From NCBI GenBank assembly GCA_965116355.1, contig OZ220679.1, positions 1,426,001 through 1,490,000 of the forward strand: 64,000 nucleotides of DNA, written 5' to 3'. This document shows positions 55,907 through 64,000 of the stretch, one piece after another. Made by a program: the position numbers and the translations under genes. The DNA is from UBA1127 sp965116355. GTDB lineage: Bacteria; Chloroflexota; Dehalococcoidia; Lucifugimonadales; UBA1127. The notes below the pieces were generated by a model. The model was given only the letters and a program-made list of their open reading frames with translations, was not told the origin of the DNA and ran no database searches. Position 1 is the first letter of the stretch; every line of letters starts with the position of its first letter.

Positions 55907-57847
55907 TCAACAGGGGTCCGTGCCGGGCAGGGAAGGCCGCGCGCGTAGTTCATATGTCGTCTCGCTGGAAAAGGGGTTATCACCAACCTCTAGCACCTGT
56001 ACCCATCCTTCGCGGCTTGCGCGAAATTGCAGGCTACAGGACTCCTTGGGAGAAGCATCTACCCAAGCTAGAAAGGCGTAAAAATCCTCAATCGCCTCTG
56101 GGTAACGACCCAAGAGTGAATTGACCAGGCCGCGTGCGTCTTTGGAATAACCTTCAGGCTCGGCCTCCACGGCTAAGTCGCAGTACACAATAGCCTCCAT
56201 TGGACGGCCATCCACTGCGAGTTGACGGCAAATTGTCTCGTTGTATAGAGGCTTCCTCGGTTCAAGCTGTTGTGCCAGAAGCAGATCGGCAATGGACAAA
56301 TCAATGTTGCCCATCTCAGAGTAAACCAGACCACGGTTGAACACTGGCAGTGGGGAATCCGGCGCGAGTCCCGCCGCCATCGTGAAGGCCTCGATTGCGC
56401 GGCCTAAATCACCTTCACCTCCCCGAGCTAGGTAGCCATTGCCCAGATTCACGTAAGCAGAATCAAGCTGAGGGTCAATCTTCAGTGCAGTCTCAATGTC
56501 TGCGAATGCTGCCTCCAGGTTGCCTTCTTCCGATTTGGCTATTGCGGCGGCGGCACGATTCACAAATGCGGCGGCGTAGTCTGGTTCGTCCTCGATGACG
56601 CGCGTGAGGGAGTGGATTGCGCGGTCCGTGTCACCGTCGATTGAACGCTCTAAGTAGGCAACCGACAGGTTTAGCCGTGATGCGGAATGATCCGGCTGAA
56701 GGCCAACGGCCAGATTGAAATCCTCCACGGCCCGGTCCGCGTCGCCAATTCTCCCGCGCTCAAGGTAAGCGAGCCCCCTGCTATTGAGCACTTCTACTGA
56801 TTGCGGTTCCGCCGCCAACACTTGGCTAAACAGCCAGATGGACTCGTCGAAGTCCGCGAGCCTGCCGTCAAGATAGGCTAAGCCGAGCAGATAGCGCAGG
56901 TTGCTACGAGCTTTCGGGTCTGAGGGCCCGGGATCCAAGGCGCCAAATAACAACGTCTTGGCGTCGTCATGCTCACCTCGGTCCAGATAGATCCGGGCAA
57001 GCGTAGACAGCGCCACGTAGCGGACTTCGTCACGGAGTCCTACATTGATTGTGCCTGAGAGCTGCTCCGGTGAGGACGCGAGATCGACCACCTGCTGCGC
57101 GCGTGTATGCGTTAGTCCCTTACCCGTGGTGAATCGCGCTATCACACGACCGCTATCGTACTCACCCCAGATTACCAGCGTGGCATTGGAGCGATCCACT
57201 GCCCCAGCAGCCTCCTCATCTCCGGAGATCACCCTTGGCCACGCGGCTGTCCTGACTGATACAAGGTTGGCCTCCCCTATTTCGCTGTCAATGGCCTCCT
57301 TAAGGCGCCCGGACACGTTGAACCCCTGTTCTCCCGCGGTTAAGTTCACGAATGGCGCAAGTACGACCAGGGTCTCACCGCTCTTGGCGACTGGATAGAC
57401 GGAATCGTCATGGACAAAGGCAAAATACACGGCAACTGCGCCCAGAACTACGGCAACCCCTAACACAATGAGCCGCCCATATTGGCGGAGATGAGCTCTT
57501 GAGGGGTAGGACCGGCGCGGCCATGTCACGCGGGCAATAGGGGCAACCGCAGCAGGCTCAATGGACTCACTGAGGGAAAGCGCGGTGTCTCCACCTAGTT
57601 CTGCCAGTCCTGGGGGACTTTCAGGTGGGAAGCCCGCTGACAGTAGAAGTTGGTTCAACTCCTCCGCGGTAAGGCGTAACACTTCTGCGCACCGCAGCAC
57701 ATCGCTGCGATAGCGAGGCCGACTGGTCGTCCCCTCTTTCCATCGAACGAGAGTCAGCCGGTTAACTGGAATGCGTCGGGCTAGCTCGGCGTCACCAATG
57801 CCCGTTCGCTCCATGTATTCAGTGAGCAATTTCGAAAATGACGACAA
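55907..57847 (-). CDS. Membrane HTH-TPR protein
   Basis: This 646-residue protein has an N-terminal XRE-like HTH (about 5-70: LLTEYMERTGIGDAELARRI, ...RLTLVRWKEG), one transmembrane segment at 125-145 (LIVLGVAVVLGAVAVYFAF), a mixed domain (150-270), and a TPR superhelix (about 270-620) with VLNSRGLAYLERGRIGDADRA-type repeats. The HTH would be cytoplasmic and the TPR part outside or periplasmic. The start is a TTG at 57847 with only AGAGATG before it. It is divergent from the collagen-vWA gene, sharing a 145-base spacer. Confidence 0.8.
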   Translation of the reverse strand: MSSFSKLLTEYMERTGIGDAELARRIPVNRLTLVRWKEGTTSRPRYRSDVLRCAEVLRLTAEELNQLLLSAGFPPESPPGLAELGGDTALSLSESIEPAAVAPIARVTWPRRSYPSRAHLRQYGRLIVLGVAVVLGAVAVYFAFVHDDSVYPVAKSGETLVVLAPFVNLTAGEQGFNVSGRLKEAIDSEIGEANLVSVRTAAWPRVISGDEEAAGAVDRSNATLVIWGEYDSGRVIARFTTGKGLTHTRAQQVVDLASSPEQLSGTINVGLRDEVRYVALSTLARIYLDRGEHDDAKTLLFGALDPGPSDPKARSNLRYLLGLAYLDGRLADFDESIWLFSQVLAAEPQSVEVLNSRGLAYLERGRIGDADRAVEDFNLAVGLQPDHSASRLNLSVAYLERSIDGDTDRAIHSLTRVIEDEPDYAAAFVNRAAAAIAKSEEGNLEAAFADIETALKIDPQLDSAYVNLGNGYLARGGEGDLGRAIEAFTMAAGLAPDSPLPVFNRGLVYSEMGNIDLSIADLLLAQQLEPRKPLYNETICRQLAVDGRPMEAIVYCDLAVEAEPEGYSKDARGLVNSLLGRYPEAIEDFYAFLAWVDASPKESCSLQFRASREGWVQVLEVGDNPFSSETTYELRARPSLPGTDPC

Positions 57848-57992
57848 CTGTTACATCTCTGAAGCGCGAACGATAATCAGTGCAGCATGTTTGTAGTCCG
57901 CATTGTACACGAATCGGAGTGAAGCTGTTCTCCAGTCGCAGAGGGGGCGAAAGCCACTTCTGGCGGCCATCTTCACTCTGAGGAGGTTGGCA

Positions 57993-59678
57993 ATGGCAAG
58001 TCAAGTCTTGGTGTTAGTTGCGGCACTGGCGGTGTTCCTAGCCTCGGCAAGCTGTGAGGCAGCCGCACCGGCGCCCATGGGACCTCAAGGTTCGCAAGGG
58101 GAACCGGGACTCGCGGGAAACCCCGGATTGCCGGGAGTTCAGGGCATTCAAGGTGAGCCCGGACTCTCGGGAAACCCTGGATTGCCGGGCCCATCTGGAC
58201 CCCAGGGCCCTTCCGGCATCTCCGCTCCACCCAGCTCAGTGCAGCAGCAATTTGAGACGACGCAGCCGGGCACGTTCACTTCGTTTGGCAGAGGTGGCAG
58301 GATGGGGAGTCCTGCATATGATCTCACGTTCTTCCGGAACTACGGCGTCAATCCGTTCATCGACACAGCGGAGGATCACCTATCTACGTTTGCCATCGAC
58401 GTTGATACAGCATCTTACACAGTCGCTCGCAGGTTCGTCCGGGACGGCAACCTGCCGCATCCGGACGCGGTGAGGGTGGAGGAGTTTGTCAATTACTTTG
58501 ACTACGGCTATGCGCCGCCAAGGGACGCTGCCTTCGCTGTTCATATGGAGGGCTCCCCCTCTCCCTTCGGTGATGAGACGAGTTGGCTGCTGCGAGTAGG
58601 TCTCCAGGGCAGAGAGGTGGCCGAGTGGTCCCGCAAGGACGCAACCCTCATCTTTGCGATTGATGTGTCCGGTTCGATGGGTCAAGGCAATCGCCTGGGG
58701 TTGGTGAAGCAAGCCCTGGAATTGCTGGTCGATGAGCTGACTCCGGCTGACAAAGTAGGAATTGTCATATACAGCGACCGCGGTTCAGCGTGGCTGCGTC
58801 CGACATGGGGAAGTGAGCGTAATGACATCCTCAGAGCCATCGATCGCTTGCAGCCCGGAGGGTCGACTTACGTCGAAGACGGTCTACGACTGGCGTACGA
58901 GATGGCCGCCCGTGAGGTTGATCCCGATCGCATCACCCGTGTTCTCCTTCTCTCAGACGGTGTGGGCAATGTGGGGCGGACGGGCCCGGACGAAATCCTC
59001 AGGCAGGTCAACTTCCATGTTGACCAAGGCATCACGCTGACGACCATTGGCTTCGGTATGGGCAATTACAACGATGTCCTAATGGAGCAGCTTGCCAATG
59101 ATGGAAATGGATCTTACCACTATGTTGATACCCTTGCGGAAGCCCACAGAATCTTTGTGGAAGACCAGGTTGGAACGCTGCAACTCATTGCAAAAGACGC
59201 AAAGGTACAAGTGGACTTCAATCCCGATATCGTGCGTCGTTACCGGCTGCTCGGCTACGAAAACAGGGAAATCCGTGATGAAGACTTTCGTGACAACCGG
59301 GTGGACGCTGGTGAACTGGGCGCCGGGCACAGCGCCACGGCGTTGTATGAATTGGAATTGCATGGCAACGCACATGGCGAGTTGGCCAGGGTGTTCGTGC
59401 GTTATGAGAACCCTGACACCGGAAAAATAGGGCAAGTGCGGGGCCTGCTGCACAGCAATGAGTTGGCGCGGTATTTTGACGAGACTTCACCAAGTTTCCA
59501 GCTCGCCGCTGTGGTGGCCGAATATGCCGAGCAGTTGCGCAATAGCTACTGGGCACGAGACGGTAGCCTCGCTCGCGTGGTGGATGAAGCGCACCGCATC
59601 CTTCGACTTGAGCGCTGGGACACAAGGGTAAATGAATTTGTGAACTTGGCGTCTCGGACGGAACGATTGGCAGGGTAA
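57993..59678 (+). CDS. YfbK-like von Willebrand protein with a collagen-like stalk
   Basis: This 561-residue protein has a hydrophobic start ending LASASC, a signal peptide with a weak lipobox at Cys21, then about 15 Gly-X-Y triplets (residues 30-75, for instance GEPGLAGNPGLPGVQGIQGE). Next come the vWF_N domain (125-210), a vWA domain (217-395) with MIDAS IDVSGSMG and GGSTYVEDGL, and a C-terminal region as in DUF3520 (395-555). GAGGAGG precedes the ATG at 57993 by six bases. It is probably anchored outside the cell, with the stalk projecting the vWA domain. Divergent from the HTH-TPR gene. Confidence 0.88.
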   Translation: MASQVLVLVAALAVFLASASCEAAAPAPMGPQGSQGEPGLAGNPGLPGVQGIQGEPGLSGNPGLPGPSGPQGPSGISAPPSSVQQQFETTQPGTFTSFGRGGRMGSPAYDLTFFRNYGVNPFIDTAEDHLSTFAIDVDTASYTVARRFVRDGNLPHPDAVRVEEFVNYFDYGYAPPRDAAFAVHMEGSPSPFGDETSWLLRVGLQGREVAEWSRKDATLIFAIDVSGSMGQGNRLGLVKQALELLVDELTPADKVGIVIYSDRGSAWLRPTWGSERNDILRAIDRLQPGGSTYVEDGLRLAYEMAAREVDPDRITRVLLLSDGVGNVGRTGPDEILRQVNFHVDQGITLTTIGFGMGNYNDVLMEQLANDGNGSYHYVDTLAEAHRIFVEDQVGTLQLIAKDAKVQVDFNPDIVRRYRLLGYENREIRDEDFRDNRVDAGELGAGHSATALYELELHGNAHGELARVFVRYENPDTGKIGQVRGLLHSNELARYFDETSPSFQLAAVVAEYAEQLRNSYWARDGSLARVVDEAHRILRLERWDTRVNEFVNLASRTERLAG

Positions 59679-59709
59679 GAGCATCTGGCACGGGGGTTAT
59701 CTCATGAAG

Positions 59710-59733
59710 GGAGGGCAGGCGTACCTGCCCTCC
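59710..59733 (+). terminator. Stem-loop after the collagen-vWA gene
   Basis: GGAGGGCAGG and its complement with a 4-base loop, 32 bases past the stop. No clear T tract. Confidence 0.5.
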
Positions 59734-59849
59734 TCGGCTTGGCAGAATCTGGAATTCAGTGTGTGCCGATTTCCAGTCCACCAGCGTGGAGACCAAGTTG
59801 CCAGAAGTGGTTGTTGGGGATTGGGGGAATGCAGGGCGACACTACCCCC

Positions 59850-60845
59850 CTAGTCCTCAAACCGGATCTTGTCCAGCCGCGAGAAGTCGTGGATGGAGTC
59901 TATCCACCGCACCGTCCCCGACCGCGAGCGCATGACCAGCGACTGCGTCTGTGCGCCGCCGCCCATGAACCGAACGCCCTTCAGCAGGTCGCCCGTGCTG
60001 GCGCCCGTCGCCGAGAAGAACACGTCCTCGCCGCCGACAAGGTCGTTCGTGTCATACAGCTTCTCCAGGTCCACGCCGTCGGCGATGGCCTTGTCGCGCT
60101 CGGCCTCGTCGCGCGGCCACGCTTTGCACTGGATCGCGCCTCCGATGCACCGGATGGCCGCCGCCGTCAGCACCGCCTCCGGCGACCCGCCGATGCCCAG
60201 CAGCATGTCGACGCCCGTCCCCGGCAGCGCCGCCTGGATCCCTGCCACGATGTCCCCGTCCGAGATCATCTTGACCCGCGCGCCCGCCTCCCGCACCTCC
60301 GCCAGCATCTCGTTGTGCCGGGGGCGGTCGAGCATGATGACCGTCAGGTCGTGGACGGCGCAGCCCTTGGCCTTCGCCACGTTGCGCAGGTTGTCCGTCA
60401 CGCCGGCCTCGATGTCGATGGCGTCGCGGGCGTCGGGCCCGACGGCGATCTTGTTCATGTAGAAGACGTTGCCCGGCACGTTCATCGTGCCCCGCGCCGA
60501 CAGCGCGACGACGGCGACGGCCCCCGGCAGCCCCTTCGACAGCAGCGTCGTCCCGTCGATGGGGTCGACAGCGATGTCCACCTCCGGCGGCATGCCGTTG
60601 CCGATGACCTCGCCGTTGTACAGCATCGGCGCCTCGTCCTTCTCGCCCTCGCCGATGACGACGACGCCGTCCATGGACACATAGCCCAGCGTGTAGCGCA
60701 TGGCGTCGACGGCCGCCTGGTCCACCAGCTCCTTGTCGCCCATGCCCATGTGCCGCACGGCAGCCATCGCCGCCGCCTCCGTCACCCGGGCGAGCTCCAT
60801 CGCCAGGTTGCGTTCGATGGGTTGGCGCGTCCGTTGCGTAGCCAT
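59850..60845 (-). CDS. glpX: Class II fructose-1,6-bisphosphatase (GlpX)
   Basis: GlpX (331 residues) dephosphorylates fructose-1,6-bisphosphate in gluconeogenesis. ERNLAMELARVTEAAAMAAV, DGVVVIGEGEKDEAPMLYNGE and DIAVDPIDGTTLLSKGLPG (Li-sensitive phosphatase metal site) are present; GIGGSPEAVLTAAAIRCIGG is the C-terminal substrate block. It is a separate family from class I FBPase. The ATG at 60845 has GGAGGTGC close upstream. The other gluconeogenic gene, class I aldolase, is on the opposite strand. Confidence 0.96.
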   Translation of the reverse strand: MATQRTRQPIERNLAMELARVTEAAAMAAVRHMGMGDKELVDQAAVDAMRYTLGYVSMDGVVVIGEGEKDEAPMLYNGEVIGNGMPPEVDIAVDPIDGTTLLSKGLPGAVAVVALSARGTMNVPGNVFYMNKIAVGPDARDAIDIEAGVTDNLRNVAKAKGCAVHDLTVIMLDRPRHNEMLAEVREAGARVKMISDGDIVAGIQAALPGTGVDMLLGIGGSPEAVLTAAAIRCIGGAIQCKAWPRDEAERDKAIADGVDLEKLYDTNDLVGGEDVFFSATGASTGDLLKGVRFMGGGAQTQSLVMRSRSGTVRWIDSIHDFSRLDKIRFED

Positions 60846-60926
60846 AGCGCACCTCCAGCAGTTAGGGGCGCGGCGATTATACCACCGCGTGCGTGCGGAG
60901 ACCGCGCTCCGCCGGTCTCAAATAGC

Positions 60927-60952
60927 CCGTTCGTCCTGAGCTTGTCGAAGGG
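60927..60952. repeat. R1 repeat between Ddn-like gene and glpX
   Basis: CCGTTCGTCCTGAGCTTGTCGAAGGG carries two changes from the core form. Confidence 0.8.
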
Positions 60953-60955
60953 CCC

Positions 60956-61390
60956 CTACGCCGGCTCCGCCAGGAACACCGGGATCTTCCGCGACGTCCG
61001 CGTCTGGTACTCCGCGTACGGCGGGAACGCCTCGACGGCGAGCGCCCACAGCCGCTCGCGCTCCGCGTCGTCCTCCACCTCGCGGACGCGCATGCTGTAG
61101 ACCTCGGCCAGGTCGCGGACCTCGACGTCGGCGTTGGCGCGCAGGTTGAACACCCACTCCGGGTGCTTGGGCGCGCCGCCCCGCGAGCCGACGAGCACGT
61201 AGTTGTGGCCGTCCTTGACGCGCATCAGCGGCGTCTTGCGGATGCCCCCCGTCTTGTTCCCGATGTTCGTCACGATGATCACCGGCAGCCCCGTGTCCCG
61301 CAGCGTCGTCCCTTGCGTGCCCCCGCTGCCCTCGTACAGCTCCACCTGCTCCCGCACCCAGTCCGACGGCGATGGCAAATACTCTGGCAT
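60956..61390 (-). CDS. Ddn/DUF385-type deazaflavin (F420)-dependent nitroreductase
   Basis: This 144-residue split-barrel protein belongs to the F420-dependent Ddn/FDORs. PVIIVTNIGNKTGGIRKTPL with RVKDGHNYVLVGSRGGAPKHP forms the deazaflavin site and EWVFNLRANADVEV the following strands. AFPPYAEYQTRTSRKIPVFL is the C-terminal block. The ATG at 61390 has GAGGAGGG close upstream. Alongside the PPOX gene it suggests F420 use; the redox substrate is unknown. Confidence 0.9.
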   Translation of the reverse strand: MPEYLPSPSDWVREQVELYEGSGGTQGTTLRDTGLPVIIVTNIGNKTGGIRKTPLMRVKDGHNYVLVGSRGGAPKHPEWVFNLRANADVEVRDLAEVYSMRVREVEDDAERERLWALAVEAFPPYAEYQTRTSRKIPVFLAEPA

Positions 61391-61435
61391 GGTTCCCTCC
61401 TCTATCTCCGGTATCCTTTGCTGTCGACACACACT

Positions 61436-61485
61436 CGTTTTACTGGCGAAAGCCCCGCTGCGGGAGCAGCGGGCGGTATCCAGGG
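61436..61485. repeat. R2 repeat with an inserted 20-base hairpin
   Basis: CGTTTTACTGGCGAAAGCC is followed by CCGCTGCGGGAGCAGCGG, another short hairpin, before GGTATCCAGGG. The two R2 halves are separated by this insertion. Confidence 0.75.
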
Positions 61486-61531
61486 TCGGCGGGCAGCGAC
61501 CGTAGGGGCGACCCTTGTGGTCGCCCGCTCG

Positions 61532-64000
61532 CTACCCTTCGCCTTTCGCCTCCCGCGCCTGCTGCTGCAGCGCGTACAGCTTGTTCAGCGCCTCCAGCGG
61601 CGTCATCTCCGTCACGTCGAGCGACAGCACCGCGTCGCGAAGGCCGTCGTCCGCCGCCGGCAGCAATGGGAGCTGCGCCGGCTGCGTCTCGGGCGCCCGC
61701 CGCGCCCGCCCGCCCCGGCGAGGCCCGTCGCTCGCCTCCAACTCCGACAGCAGCTCCGTCGCGCGGCTCACCAGCGGCGGCGGCAGTCCCGCCAGCCGCG
61801 CAACGTGCACGCCGTAGCTCCGGTCGGCCCCGCCGGGCACGATGCGGTGCAGGAACGTCACCTGCCCGTCGGCCTCCACCGCCGAGACGTTGTAGTTCAC
61901 CGCGTTCGGCAGGTAGTCGGCCAGCGCCGTCAGCTCGTGGTAGTGCGTCGCGAAGAGCGTCTTGCACCCCAGCCGCGGATGGCTGTGCAGGTACTCGGCG
62001 ACGGCCCGCGCGATGGCCAGCCCGTCGTACGTGCTCGTCCCGCGCCCGATCTCGTCGAGGATCACCAGCGACTGCGCCGTCGCGTGGTGCAGGATGGCGG
62101 CCGTCTCCACCATCTCGACCATGAACGTCGACTGCCCCGTCGCCAGGTCGTCCTGCAGCCCGACGCGCGTGAAGATGCGGTCGACGATGCCCAGCCGCGC
62201 CGCGTCCGCCGGCACAAAGCTGCCCACCTGCGCCATGAGCACGATGAGCGCCACCTGCCGGATGTACGTCGATTTGCCCGCCATGTTCGGCCCCGTCAGC
62301 ACCATCAGCGCCGCCCCCGGCGCCCCCATCGACGTGTCGTTCGGCACGAAGGCCCCTGCGGGCAGGACGCGCTCGACGACCGGGTGCCGCCCGCCCGCGA
62401 TCTCCAGCACGCCGTCGTCCGCGAACTCCGGCCGCGCGTAGCCGTTCCGCGACGCCGCCTCGGCGAGGCATCGGTACACGTCCGCCTGCGCCACCGCCGA
62501 CGCCGTCTCCAGGATGCGCGCCGCCTCGTCGGCCACCTGCCGGCACACCTGCCGGAAGATGGCGCTCTCCAGCTCCTCCAGCCGCTCCTCGGCGTTCAGG
62601 ATCAGCGCCTCGTACTCCTTCAGCTCCGGCGTGATGAACCGCTCGGCGTTCACCAGCGTCTGCCGCCGGATGTACTCCTCCGGCACCCGCGCGAGGTTCG
62701 CGTTCGAGACCTCCAGGTAGTAGCCGAACACCTTGTTGTACCCGACCCGCAGGTTCCCGATGCCCGACCGCTCCCGCTCCTGCCGCTCCAGCCCCGCGAT
62801 GTACTCCTTCGCGTCCCGCGACGCCGACCGCAGGTTGTCCAGCTCCGGCGAGAACCCCGGCCGCACGACGCCCCCGTGCCCGATTGCCGTCCCCGCGTCG
62901 TCGTTCACGGCCTCCGCGATGACGGCCACGACGTCCTCGCACGGGTGCAGCGACTCCCGCAGCCCCGCGACGGCGTCGCCGCCCTCCTCGAGCAGCGCCA
63001 CCAGCGCGGGCACGGCCTCCAGGCTGCGCCGCAGCGAGACGACCTCGCGGGGCATCGCCGTGCCCGCCGTGACGCGGTTGACCAGCCGCTCCAGGTCGCT
63101 CATGCCGCCCAGCAGCTCTGCCATTCGCTCCCGCCGGATGCCGCTCGCGTGGTGCCACGCGACGGCGTCGAGCCGCCGCTCGAGCTCGCCGCGGTCCAGC
63201 AGCGGCTGCCCCAGCCAGCGACGCAGCAGCCGGCCGCCCATCGGCGTCTTCGTGTAGTCCAGCACGTCCAGCAGGGCCGTCCCGCCGCCGAACCGCCCCG
63301 CGCCGAAGAGCTCCAGGTTCCGGCGCGTCTGCCGGTCCAGCGTCATGTGCCGGTCCGGCGAGTACGTCCGCAGCGAGGTGAGCTGCCCCACCTTCCCCTT
63401 CTGCGTGTCCTGCAGATAGGCCAGCAGCGCCCCCGCCGCCCGCGCGGCCAGCGGCGCGTCCTCGCAGCCGAAGGCCTCCAGTGTGCTCACGCCGAAGTGC
63501 TCCAGCAGCGCCCGCCGCGCCGCCGCCTGCCGGAAGTTCGCGTCCGGCGCGGCCGTCACGGACGGCCCGGCGTCGTCGCCCCGGGGCCGCAGCGCGCCGA
63601 GAATGCTCTCGTCGTCCAGCTCCTCGGGCACCAGCAGCTCGGCGGGGCCGAGACGCTCCAGTTCCAGCGGCAGCGTCAGCAGCGGCATCTGCGCCGTCGC
63701 GAACTCCGCCGTCGTGATGTCCGCGTAGGCCAGCCCGGCGAGGTCGTCCTGCAGCGCGACGGCGGCGATGAAGTTGTTGGCCCGCTCGTCCAGCAGCCCC
63801 GGCTCGACGACCGTCCCCGGCGTGACGATGCGCACCACGTCGCGCTCGACCAGGCCGCCGCCCGCCGTGGGGTCGGTGAGCTGCTCGCAGATGGCCACCT
63901 TGTAGCCGCGCCGGATCAGCCGCGCCAGGTAGCCCTCGAGGGCGTGGGCGGGCACGCCGGCCATCGGTACGCGCTGCCCCTTGCCCATGTCGCGGCCCGT
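61532..64000 (-). CDS. mutS: DNA mismatch repair protein MutS (N-terminus outside window)
   Basis: MutS (about 823 residues present) recognises mismatches. GKGQRVPMAGVPAHALEGYL near the cut end is the mismatch-binding domain edge; then the connector, the lever-clamp domain and the ATPase: Walker A LTGPNMAGKSTYIRQVALI, DEIGRGTSTYDG (Walker B), and TLFATHYHEL. The C-terminal LNKLYALQQQA is the dimer/tetramer end. The frame remains open at base 64000 and no start is visible. The true protein should be about 870-900 residues. It is followed by an R2 repeat. Confidence 0.97.
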   Translation of the reverse strand, partial: TGRDMGKGQRVPMAGVPAHALEGYLARLIRRGYKVAICEQLTDPTAGGGLVERDVVRIVTPGTVVEPGLLDERANNFIAAVALQDDLAGLAYADITTAEFATAQMPLLTLPLELERLGPAELLVPEELDDESILGALRPRGDDAGPSVTAAPDANFRQAAARRALLEHFGVSTLEAFGCEDAPLAARAAGALLAYLQDTQKGKVGQLTSLRTYSPDRHMTLDRQTRRNLELFGAGRFGGGTALLDVLDYTKTPMGGRLLRRWLGQPLLDRGELERRLDAVAWHHASGIRRERMAELLGGMSDLERLVNRVTAGTAMPREVVSLRRSLEAVPALVALLEEGGDAVAGLRESLHPCEDVVAVIAEAVNDDAGTAIGHGGVVRPGFSPELDNLRSASRDAKEYIAGLERQERERSGIGNLRVGYNKVFGYYLEVSNANLARVPEEYIRRQTLVNAERFITPELKEYEALILNAEERLEELESAIFRQVCRQVADEAARILETASAVAQADVYRCLAEAASRNGYARPEFADDGVLEIAGGRHPVVERVLPAGAFVPNDTSMGAPGAALMVLTGPNMAGKSTYIRQVALIVLMAQVGSFVPADAARLGIVDRIFTRVGLQDDLATGQSTFMVEMVETAAILHHATAQSLVILDEIGRGTSTYDGLAIARAVAEYLHSHPRLGCKTLFATHYHELTALADYLPNAVNYNVSAVEADGQVTFLHRIVPGGADRSYGVHVARLAGLPPPLVSRATELLSELEASDGPRRGGRARRAPETQPAQLPLLPAADDGLRDAVLSLDVTEMTPLEALNKLYALQQQAREAKGEG

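Noticed and set aside
4546..61485. Possible CRISPR array from the recurring repeats
   Set aside because: R1 and R2 copies are dispersed over 57 kb, in both orientations, without regular spacers or cas genes.
1..64000. tRNA, tmRNA or rRNA genes
   Set aside because: No cloverleaf, CCA-ended or rRNA-like stretch was recognised by eye; small RNAs cannot be excluded without a covariance search.

Overview
The window looks like part of a GC-rich chromosome from the Chloroflexota, most likely a Dehalococcoidia/SAR202-type bacterium. This is an inference from gene content: a Complex I operon, F420-type flavin-fold proteins, MmgE/PrpD, export-signal-less NMT1-fold proteins, tandem MFS permeases, GTG/TTG starts and two families of dispersed palindromic repeats. 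No rRNA, tRNA, CRISPR array, transposase or phage structural gene was seen. About 68 genes are supported. The first (nuoD) and last (mutS) are cut by the window edges.

Layout. 1-2174 (minus): nuoABCD start of Complex I. 2292-7289: clan AA protease, MFS exporter, PPOX protein, amidase, then a low-GC gene (6056-7195) abutting a truncated membrane gene. 7386-12051 (minus): a histidine-centred operon (alpha/beta hydrolase, hisH, SH3-like 71-aa protein, hisA, methyltransferase, hisF, LON-domain protein). 12164-16197: PEP-mutase-family enzyme, two tandem near-identical substrate-binding-fold proteins and a divergent LysR regulator with a palindromic operator candidate. 16265-23883: hicAB, SagB-type oxidoreductase, DUF6282, Smr protein, VOC protein and two paralogous MFS permeases. 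24018-33809 (minus): arginine operon argJ-argB-UPF0182-argD-argG-(101 aa)-MaoC-argH. 33923-38084 (minus): DUF1385 protein, ribosomal L31, L27 and L21, MmgE/PrpD plus a HicB-like protein. 38174-39844: Nudix hydrolase with a nearby duplicated remnant, then a zinc-finger-repeat HNH protein. 40188-42926: a promoter, a long structured leader, and DUF2520-panB-panC. 43027-46659: a VOC gene whose 5' part is duplicated on the far side of a cobW-WD40 cassette. 47269-47863: a small membrane protein overlapping a proline-rich peptide gene. 48548-50891: SRPBCC, GarR-like reductase and GarL-like aldolase. 51004-55596: dnaA, divergent fmt, ogt and class I fructose-bisphosphate aldolase. 55907-59678: a divergent pair, a membrane HTH-TPR protein and a collagen-repeat von Willebrand protein. 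59850-64000: glpX, a Ddn-like protein and mutS.

The core is house-keeping biosynthesis (His, Arg, pantothenate, gluconeogenesis) broken by low-GC accessory islands near 6.0-7.3, 19.6-20.3, 38.7-40.1, 46.9-48.2 and 55.7-59.7 kb. Intergenic gaps are seeded with two repeat families, R1 (core GTTCGCCCTGAG...CGAAGGG) and R2 (core CGTTTTACCGGCGAAAGCCGG or its CGTCATTCCSGCGAAAGCSGG variant). The most unusual items are the five-zinc-finger HNH protein, the collagen-vWA/HTH-TPR pair, the duplication-flanked cobW-WD40 cassette, the signal-less paired binding proteins, and the SAM-I/IV-like leader before DUF2520-panBC.
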